This document shows, one piece after another, positions 8,821 through 15,000 of a stretch of DNA of 15,000 nucleotides. The stretch is from Chromera velia (Eukaryota; Sar; Chromeraceae), in the NCBI GenBank assembly GCA_018398765.1, contig JAHBMJ010004732.1:46773-61772 (forward strand). Direction: 5' to 3'. A program made the position numbers and the translations under genes. The first letter of the stretch is position 1. Every line of letters starts with the position of its first letter. The notes below the pieces were generated by a model. That model was given only the letters and a program-made list of their open reading frames with translations. It had not been told where the DNA came from and searched no databases.

Positions 8821-8841
8821 TTACACAGTACGGTTAGGAGT
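8821..8841 (+). repeat. Left terminal inverted repeat
   Basis: The 21 bases are the exact reverse complement of 10650-10670. Interior to it are a GTTACC...GGTAAC hairpin (about 8871-8890) and a near-perfect GC-rich palindrome (8908-8923). Confidence 0.8.
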
Positions 8842-9028
8842 TACTACCGGGCCCTTTGGGGGGGCGGCGAGTTACCGTCACTTTGGTAACCATGGGGCGG
8901 TAACTTAGGGGCCCAAGGGCCCCTACCACTACCATGGTAGTTCGGGCCAAGACCCCGGCAAAGGATACAAAAAAAGTGTGACATATGCATGGATTAAAAA
9001 AAAATCCGTCTCGCAACATTATTGAGTC

Positions 9029-9482
9029 GCATGCCGGGGGCGAGTGGGGTGCTTTTTGCCCCCCCCTCTGCATAGGAGACCGGCGCTTTTCCGCAAAAAA
9101 CTCGTTCTCATAATTGGTAAGGAGTTAGAAGCTGAAACTTTGTGTAAGAAGACGTTGTAATGATAGAAAAAGAACTATGGAACAGATTTTTTATATCATT
9201 TCTAGAAACATAGGTTGCCATACAAATTTTGTAAGTTTCATACCGTTTTTCTTACTATTCAAAACCGTTAAAAAATGGCCCCAAAATCAAAAAATTTGTA
9301 TGACAGCCTATATTTCTAAAAATGATATAAAAAATCTGTTCCATAGTTCTTTTTCTATCGTTACAACGTCTTCTTACACAAAGTTTCAGCTTTTAACTCC
9401 TTACCAATTATGAGAATGAGTTTTGTGCGGAAATGCGCCACTTTAGGGGGGCAAAAAGCATCCCACTCACCCCTGGCATGCG
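9029..9482. repeat. Foldback element: long imperfect palindrome
   Basis: The left arm (about 9029-9230) and right arm (about 9291-9482) are reverse complements around a 60-bp AT-rich spacer. The inner 140 bp of each arm differ at about 8 positions. The outer 50-60 bp are more diverged, with small indels in the C/G runs. The outermost bases are GCATGCC on each side. There is no gene. Transcribed, it would fold into a hairpin of about 190 bp, a possible source of double-stranded RNA. It may be a MITE nested inside the larger TIR element or part of its body. No clear target-site duplication was found at its own ends. Confidence 0.85.
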
Positions 9483-9799
9483 CTCCTTCAAATCCATTTC
9501 AACTTTCGAATTCAAAGTCAATTTTTAAATGAAAGTCAACCTTACTTATATGGTCAAAATTATAGAATTGTTTCTCTTCTGTCCCCTGTCAGACTCGGAG
9601 CAGACAGATAATTAACGAAGGCTTCAGTTCGGCAATGATCAGTGCTTTCTCATACGTACTGTACGGGGGAAACTGAGAAACAAAACTGAGTAGTCCACTT
9701 CTTCCTAGTTTACTGTTCACTGTGTCTGGTGGTTTTCAGTTTTTTTGTCTTGTCGTGAGACGCAGTGTAGTGAAGTTTTTCTTTCCTCCTCTCTCCTCT
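9483..9799. other. Noncoding interior of the TIR element
   Basis: There is no coding or RNA feature. A near-palindrome around GAATTC and two copies of AAAGTCAA occur at about 9505-9540. Confidence 0.45.
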
Positions 9800-9951
9800 C
9801 TCATTCTTCGTTCTTCTTTTTTCTTTCCTGTGTTTTTGCGGCCCGCTTCTTGATTCCTTCATTCTTCGTTCTTCTTTTTTCTTTCCTGTGTTTTTGCGGC
9901 CTGCTTCTTGATTCCTTTATTTTTTGTTCTTCTTTTTTCTTTCCTGTGTTT
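9800..9951. repeat. 58-bp pyrimidine-rich tandem repeat, about 2.6 copies
   Basis: Units begin at about 9800, 9858 and 9916, with the third truncated and diverged. Each holds TTCTTCTTTTTTCTTTCCTG followed by a TTTTTGCGG run. The 58-bp period is not a multiple of three, so the open frame crossing it changes phase in every copy. This argues against protein coding. Confidence 0.85.
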
Positions 9952-10649
9952 CCCTCCTGGCCAGAAGAGGTAAGCCACGCATCCACTTCAGAGCTGACCG
10001 GCCGCATAAGTCTAGGTAGAAAGGCAGCGACATACCGATCTCCTAGTCACCCCCCAATGTCACATTCGTTGGAGTTTAAGTCAGAGCGGAAGTGCAGTCA
10101 CTGCACAGTTATTCATGTGCATCGTGGTACATCGCAGACATACCAAAGCCGAGCCTTGTACGGTAGGTTCATGCAGTTTTCATTCAATCTAGTATTTAAT
10201 GACGTTGGTCTTCTTATGTGAGGAGGTGCAGTTATGGTTGCTCAATATACTGAGCTGAGTACAGAGGTCGATGCCTCGCACAGCCCTGACAGGCCTCACT
10301 AAGTGACTTTGACTGTCTGGTTTACACAGTTCGGACATTCATAGTATGCATCATCGTACAGTTGAACAATCAACGCTCGTACTGCAGCATCATAATGCCA
10401 TTATTCATAAAGATAGACTAATATCTCAGACCTAAGAGTTTAGTAACATTGGTATTTATTCTATAGCCTCTGTTGATTCTAGATTTGATAATAAAACTAG
10501 GTAAAACAGGTTTAAAGTTGACTAGTATTATGGAAAATATGCAATACTACCACTACCATGGGCATGGTATTAAAAACTACTACCGTAAGCGTGAAATTGG
10601 TAACCCGGGCGGCCTAGCAGCCACCTGGTATAACCATCCTACTATTGTT
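9952..10649. other. Noncoding interior and right part of the TIR element
   Basis: Just after the tandem repeat, a strong acceptor-like CTCCTGGCCAG (to 9964) is followed 5 nt later by a donor-like GTAAGC at 9970. A GTGCAGT-C-ACTGCAC hairpin lies at about 10092-10106. No supported exon was found. From about 10180 the sequence is AT-rich. Confidence 0.4.
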
Positions 10650-10670
10650 ACTCCTAACCGTACTGTGTAA
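10650..10670 (-). repeat. Right terminal inverted repeat
   Basis: This is the exact reverse complement of 8821-8841. It is followed directly by AAATAA, which also precedes the left end. Confidence 0.8.
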
Positions 10671-11324
10671 AAATAATCATTGATTGATTGATCTAGTGAT
10701 TGATATTCATCATATAAGTATGAGGTGTCGTTCTTTCTAGCCTCATATTTTATTTCATCATTAATTGTCGTTTAGTAACTTAAAAGTTGAGGGCCGTAAC
10801 TTAAGGCCTTGTGTGTGATAGCTTCTAAGCATATATAAGATTATAAAGTCAAAATAAGCCTGTAAGCTAGCCTGTCAGCTGTACCATGTTAAAACCTGGG
10901 GGTCGCGCACTAAAGATTTTTTGCAAGCAAATTTAAGTTGCAAAAAGAGGGTGGTAGCTGGGGGAAGGACAATTGTGAAGGCTTTGTCAAAGATCATTAA
11001 ATATATCATCATTCAAACCAATGCAACACAACTCTTATCACCGATAATCACTGAATCATATAGTGATAGTGATAGTATTGCATAAATGGTCTTTCAGTGT
11101 TCAAGTTACATCAGGTACCTATCATATTAATAAATAGTTGTTGTTTAAGTGTTATTGGACTGTTGTGTAAGCCTTAAAATGTCCTTAAAATGATATTAAA
11201 TGTTCAACTGTGTTATATAAAGACAAACTTTAATACAAAGCTGGTTTAGAAGCTGGTTTAACTTCAATATGATTAAGAAGAGGTTTTGGGAGCCTATGAC
11301 AAATATTTAGCCTGAGGGGTATTA
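10671..11324. other. AT-rich spacer between convergent genes
   Basis: There is a short (TTGA)n tract at about 10678-10692, a small GGCC...TTAAGGCC inverted repeat at about 10793-10810, and repeated CCTTAAAATG near 11170-11190. No coding sequence was recognised. The part next to 11325 is expected to hold the 3' UTR of the minus-strand gene. Confidence 0.5.
11229..11234 (-). terminator. Possible polyadenylation signal ATTAAA
   Basis: On the minus strand ATTAAA lies about 90 bases past the TAG stop of the minus-strand gene. The hexamer is common in AT-rich DNA, and polyadenylation signals are not well defined in such organisms. Confidence 0.2.
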
Positions 11325-12635
11325 CTATCGTTTTTCTTGCAAAGATGCAATCTTGTCCAGAATGCATGAAGCTCTGGCACTGAGGCCTCCATTCGGCAAC
11401 TGTTTGAGAAGGGGGCCTGAGGTTCCCCCTTCGGCGTTCACCCCCCGCTCCTCCGAAGAAAAAAGCCCACGGTTTGATGCTGCCTCCGCTGTCGCCTGGA
11501 GATCTTCTGCTTCGGCCTGCCGCCATTCCTCCTCCGAGACTGCCACGAGAAGCCATCCCGCTTTCCGCAACAGAGAGTGTTCTGCCCTCTTCAGCCCGCA
11601 CAACTTTGAAGGCTGGAAAATTCCCCGAGAGGAACTCGAAGCCTCCGGGGAGGTCGGCATGTCTGCGCTTGCTTGACTGCTGCGGCGGCGCTGTGCAGGT
11701 GGCTGCAAGAAGAAGTCAAAGTCACTGTAGAGCAAATCGATCAGAATGTGCGTCTGCGGGGACACACGCATATCATTTCCCTGTTCGACTCTCTGGTCCC
11801 CTATCACGTCCTGGAGAGCCTCAGACGGCTGTATAGATGGCGCAGAGCCCCCCAACCTGCTTGCAAAGAATCCCTTTCGCGTTTGGGACTTCAACGCTTT
11901 GAGCAACGCCTGGTTCTGTCTGTCCCTTTCCCCCTTTTCCCTTTCCTCTCCCATCCCCTCACCTCCCCTTCCCCCCCCCAGCTGACGATCGACAAACGCA
12001 GCCAAGGAAGTCAACTCCACCGCAAAGGGCATTCCCACATGACCGCAACTTCCAGACCCAGGGCCAAACCAATCGCTCCCCCCACCAAGGCCGTCCCCTA
12101 GACCCAAAATCGCTCTCACAGGCGCATTCGTGCTCCACCCCACCCCTTCCCACCGACCGAGCTCTTCTTCAACACGGGACTCAAAAGTAGGCCCCCCCGG
12201 CACTCCCCCCCCCTCTGCCAGACGCTTTCTCTGCAACCCCCAGACCCCCTCAGAGACAGAAGGGTCCCATTGCCTGACCCAAGAGGCAGACACTTGCGGG
12301 GGCTCAAGCGGACTCGGTCTCGATTTGGCTCGCGCTCGCTCGCGTCCCGCTGCACCCACCTCCGCCGCCATCCCCTGCGGCACTGACACAGGCTCCGTGA
12401 GAAGGGCAGCGCAGTCATTTGAGGACACTCGCCAGACGGCCGGAAGGGTGGGAAGCCCTCGTTTGCTGTCGCCATCTCGGCTTTCTGTGGACCCTGCAGG
12501 CTTGCTCTTCATGTTCTCTGTAGCTCCTCGTGCAGAATGGAGGACAGTTCCATGCTTGTCAGAACCCACCAGAGATTCGAAAAGTCCTTCTGCGGTCTGC
12601 ACAGAAGAGGGACAAGCCATCGACCATTCAATGGA
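11325..12635 (-). other. Exon 6, last exon (1311 nt, 436 codons plus TAG)
   Basis: The frame is open from 12851 to the TAG at 11325-11327. Upstream of 12620 it lacks an ATG, which fits entry by splicing. Two phase-0 acceptors are possible: CTGTGCTGTGCAG|TCC (exon from 12635) and the more pyrimidine-rich CCTCTTCTGTGCAG|ACC (exon from 12596). The choice changes the protein by 13 residues. It encodes Gly/Ser/Glu/Arg-rich sequence with a polar GEEREKGERDRQ run, a segment HILIDLLYSDFDFFLQPP, and a C-terminal helix. No recognised domain. An internal ATG at 12618-12620 would give a 431-residue protein if the gene were unspliced. Confidence 0.6.
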
Positions 12636-13112
12636 CTGCACAGCACAGACACACAGTGCAGTGCTTCTCCCCTCAGCTCGAGAGGACTCAAATTCTGTTG
12701 TCCTTCCACGTATCCCTGATAACGCTGAAGTACCACAATATTCATTCAACAACTTGCACGTAAGACTGAATGCAGGAGCGCTGACGAGAGCACGCCGCCA
12801 GTCGCTCCCCGAATCAAAAGCAATCACCTTCAGACTCCTTTGTGATGCCAATCAACCTTCCACGCAAAGGTTTCTGATGATCTAATGAGGCCTGCCTGAA
12901 CGAAATGTTGCTCAATCAAGCAAAAAACAGTCTCTCTCTTTGAAGGCCCCACTGTGCATTTGCGCCTGTATCCCTTCCCAGGTCCTCCCACAATCGACCG
13001 TCTACCGTCCCTTCACTCACTTGTTTGGATTTCTCAGAAGCCCCGGCAAGGGCCCCGGCGTGCCACGCGAACGCGAGACGGGACAAGAGGGGGGGCGACA
13101 GCCGCTGCAATA

Positions 13113-13146
<34 letters not shown>

Positions 13147-13736
13147 GGGGGGAGAGACAAGACAGACGGCACTCTGTTGATCACACGTTCAGGAATTCCT
13201 TTGTGTTTCCTCTTCCTCGGTGTCCTTGTAGGCGGAAACTGGACCAAGGGTTTTTGAACAATACGCCGTCCGATGAAGAAAGGGGCAAAACAATTAAAAC
13301 GACAGTCAGTCTGTTTTCCAAACAATGGACGGACGACAGGAGAGAAATGGACATGCGGAAAAGCCAACCAGAAAACTACAAAACGGGAAGGGCAAACCAG
13401 CCAATGTGCGTCTGCACAAGCGAGAGGAAGAGAGGGAGGGAGACCCCCCTGCATGCAGAGATATTCGACTCACGTGCGCGTCTGCACATGCGATGTCTGC
13501 AGCTTTGACGAGGAGCCCGGTGCTCAGCGCTCGAGGGGGAGAGGAGACCATGAAGACTCCGGCAGCAAACAGTGCGTTGACCGCAGCTTCTGCAGCCCTC
13601 TGCCTCCCTGCGCTGCTCTTCCTGGACTCGGGAGACTGCAAGTGCATAAAAATAGACAAGTGAAAGAAAGGGGCACAAATGCTACGTGCCCCAGGTCTGA
13701 ACGAACTCATGACCAGAACGGATTCGGACAACGCTC

Positions 13737-13775
<39 letters not shown>

Positions 13776-15000
13776 CAGAGAGGCAGGGACAGGGAAAGGT
13801 TATGTTCCTTCAATCAGAGATCTTGGAACGAGGGAAGAGGGAAGTGATAACATCGGCCAATTGGGTGGAGCAAAAAGCCAAAAAAAGAATATGAAAGACG
13901 TACAGGCCGACATGCTCTCTCTGCATGCCATCACCTGATGGACGCAGACAGAGACTGACAGACCGACTGACCTCAAGAAAAGGGGCGTCTGCCAGAAGAG
14001 GAAATATACTGAGCCTGTCGACCTGCAAAAGGAAGCACGTGGGTGCATGGATCGTTGCAGCCGGCTACCTGTTTTTGCTCTTTCTTAATTCTAAAAAGAA
14101 TGTCCTTTTTGCCTTATTTCGCATCTTTGTTCAAAGAGGAAACGAAATGCAGCTAGGGGGAGTTGGACGAGTTCTCAGGCACAGAATGACTTCACAAAAG
14201 AAAGAAAAATCCGGCTTCAACGAGAAGGACTCTGCGCCTTCATGAATGTGCAGAAAAAACACCCAGACCAGACAGCGTTTAGATGGGGACACACACAACT
14301 GTGTCTGGCAGGAGAAAAAACCCATGCGACAAGAAAGCTGTAACACAACGAAAGCACGCATCACTGCACCCAGCTCAGGCTCGAACAGCCTTTCCCCAAA
14401 GCAAAGAAGTCAAGGACAGCAAAAGCAGGGACTGACCACTGCTGGTAGCTGAAGCACAGCTGCAGACAGCGCACACCGAGACAGCTCTGTGGCAGAGAGC
14501 AGAGGAAACTTCTCCACTGCCTGTTGAGACCCTGCCAGCAGGACTGTGCGCGTGTCCCTCACCCCTCCTGCTGCCAACACAGGCAGCCACTCGTTGAGGA
14601 GCTGCAGTACAGTGCATGCACAAACGATTAAAGCAGTAAAACAGAATAGCGTGGGCAGCCGAAGAAAGAGGTCCGAAAGGAAACTTGAAGAGGACAAACA
14701 ACGAAGGGCGGTGTGTCCTCGAAAGGTGACATGAGATCATATGGACGGAGAAGCCCAATTGCTTACAGAAGGATTGAAACCAAGATCCCGCAGCAGCTCG
14801 CAACTACATACAGACCTGCTGACTGATCGCACCACTCCAGGATCACAGACCGACTGACCATTGCTGCCTGATCCCTCCTCTTGCTCACACGCTCAAAGCA
14901 GAACCCGACCACGGCCCGTAGAGAAGGGAACATCAGGAGAGGGTGCAGGAGCATACAGTCATGATGATCAGATGATCCGACATGCGGAGACTCAGATGAC
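11325..15000 (-). CDS. Spliced gene, unrecognised Ala/Leu-rich protein (6 exons in window, 5' end outside)
   Basis: I reconstruct join(11325-12635, 13021-13104, 13474-13635, 13972-14022, 14437-14601, 14889-15000) on the minus strand. All five introns are phase 0, the complete internal exons are multiples of three, donors read GTGAGC, GTCAGT, GTCAGT, GTGAGT and GTGAGT, and every acceptor ends in TGCAG. Each intron has a stop if read through in frame. The product has about 627 residues in the window. The first part (about 190 residues) is Ala/Leu-rich and looks helical, for example with LSATELSRCALSAAVLQL in exon 2. The C-terminal 436 residues are Gly/Ser/Glu-rich with short helical stretches. 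I do not recognise the family. The helical part faintly recalls OPR/RAP-type helical repeats of organelle RNA-binding proteins, which is only a guess. It is convergent with the kinase gene. Confidence 0.62.
13021..13104 (-). other. Exon 5 (84 nt, 28 codons)
   Basis: The acceptor is GATATTGCAG|CGG, placed just after a (TG)15 tract, and the donor is CAA|GTGAGT. It encodes a helical stretch containing LLSRLAFAWHAGALAG, phase 0 at both ends. Confidence 0.65.
13114..13143. repeat. (CA)15 microsatellite, (TG)15 on the gene's sense strand
   Basis: Fifteen CA units end 9 bases from the first base of exon 5, so on the transcript this is a UG repeat inside the 3' splice-site region. Confidence 0.97.
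13474..13635 (-). other. Exon 4 (162 nt, 54 codons)
   Basis: The acceptor is CACTTGCAG|TCT and the donor CAC|GTGAGT, a near-consensus 5' splice site. The peptide is basic at first (SPESRKSSAGRQR) and then helical and Ala-rich. The preceding intron carries the (TC)n tract at 13740-13774. Confidence 0.65.
13740..13774. repeat. (GA)n microsatellite, (TC)n on the gene's sense strand
   Basis: This is a 35-bp GA run in the intron between exons 3 and 4. On the transcript it is a long polypyrimidine tract about 105 nt before the exon 4 acceptor. Confidence 0.97.
13972..14022 (-). other. Exon 3 (51 nt, 17 codons)
   Basis: The acceptor TTCCTTTTGCAG|GTC has a good pyrimidine tract, and the donor is GAG|GTCAGT. 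It encodes VDRLSIFPLLADAPFLE, phase 0 at both ends. A second acceptor-like CATCAG downstream (about 13938) opens a short stretch whose phase does not fit exon 4, so I left it out. Confidence 0.55.
14437..14601 (-). other. Exon 2 (165 nt, 55 codons)
   Basis: The acceptor is GTACTGCAG|CTC and the donor GTG|GTCAGT. The frame is phase 0 at both ends and starts LLNEWLPVLAAGG. Reading on into the next intron hits a stop after eight codons. Confidence 0.6.
14889..15000 (-). other. Exon 1 in window (partial, open to the edge)
   Basis: The frame is open from the window edge through an ATG at 14952-14954, and the exon ends at the donor CGT|GTGAGC (intron from 14888). The coded stretch around LLMFPSLRAVVGFCFER is hydrophobic and protein-like. 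The ATG could be the start, but the frame continues upstream beyond the window. Confidence 0.5.

Larger units (their letters stand above)
8821..10670. mobile_element. Candidate non-autonomous DNA transposon with 21-bp TIRs
   Basis: The ends are perfect 21-bp inverted repeats (8821-8841 and 10650-10670, beginning TTACACAGTACGG). Both are flanked by the same 6-bp direct sequence AAATAA (8815-8820 and 10671-10676), consistent with a target-site duplication although it is A/T-rich. Subterminal palindromes lie at both ends: ACTACCATGGTAGT at 8928-8941, and TACCATG-GG-CATGGTA at 10554-10569. A 15-bp direct match (8923-8937 and 10547-10561) overlaps these palindromes. No transposase-like frame exists inside, so the element would depend on an enzyme supplied elsewhere. 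It sits between the 3' ends of two convergent genes. I do not recognise the superfamily. Alternatively the TIRs could belong to two separate insertions. Confidence 0.55.

Noticed and set aside
9745-10221. 158-codon plus-strand frame with Phe/Leu-rich N-terminus
   Set aside because: It crosses a 58-bp tandem repeat that shifts phase in each copy, has no ATG at its start, and lies in a transposon-like region.
11918-11983. Strong polypyrimidine tract plus CCCAG on the plus strand, resembling a splice acceptor
   Set aside because: It is the complement of a purine-rich Gly/Glu/Arg coding run in the minus-strand exon, and no plus-strand exon with a donor follows.
12130-12885. Plus-strand frame of about 250 codons
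   Set aside because: It is antisense to the last exon of the minus-strand gene, which has splice support and a longer frame. Its composition is Ser/Pro/Arg low complexity.
13550-13663. 37-residue plus-strand frame with a signal-peptide-like hydrophobic start
   Set aside because: It is antisense to exon 4 of the minus-strand gene, whose boundaries carry near-consensus splice sites.

Overview
The window looks like nuclear DNA of a eukaryote, most likely an alveolate alga such as a chromerid (for example Chromera); that placement is inference. The reasons are GT-AG introns with very uniform TGCAG acceptors, long noncoding spacers, simple repeats, and a large intronless reading frame joining an IRAK/Pelle-like protein kinase to a RING-type zinc module and a glutamate/glutamine/tyrosine tail. 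I also recall kinase/RING architectures from chromerid and dinoflagellate proteomes. There is no prokaryote-like operon structure, and no tRNA or rRNA gene was found.

Layout. Positions 1-117 may hold the last codons of a gene entering from the left. Positions 118 to about 6149 are noncoding as far as I can see. This stretch contains an AT-rich tract with a TTGA microsatellite (884-934), a relic resembling a transposon end (about 468-530), a 237-bp direct repeat pair (2707-2943 and 4169-4405), and a 398-bp exact tandem copy split by a single N at 3375. That last feature is almost certainly an assembly artefact. The upstream region of the first gene carries a (GCAT)n tract and a GC-rich hairpin.

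The main gene is at 6150-8699 (+). It encodes 849 residues: kinase domain, coiled coil, RING1-like module, a second Cys/His module spaced like the catalytic Rcat (RING2) domain of RBR ubiquitin ligases, and an acidic repetitive tail. Kinase and ubiquitin-ligase functions therefore seem to be fused in one polypeptide.

In the spacer beyond it, 8821-10670 is bounded by 21-bp perfect terminal inverted repeats and a 6-bp A/T-rich direct duplication. This suggests a non-autonomous DNA transposon. It contains a roughly 450-bp foldback palindrome (9029-9482) and a 58-bp pyrimidine-rich tandem repeat (9800-9951).

The right third, 11325 to at least 15000 on the minus strand, is best read as one spliced gene convergent with the kinase gene. 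I reconstruct six exons joined by five phase-0 introns, ending in a 1.3-kb last exon. The product is Ala/Leu-rich and helical in its first part and not recognised. The intron before the fifth exon carries a (TG)15 tract directly beside its 3' splice site.
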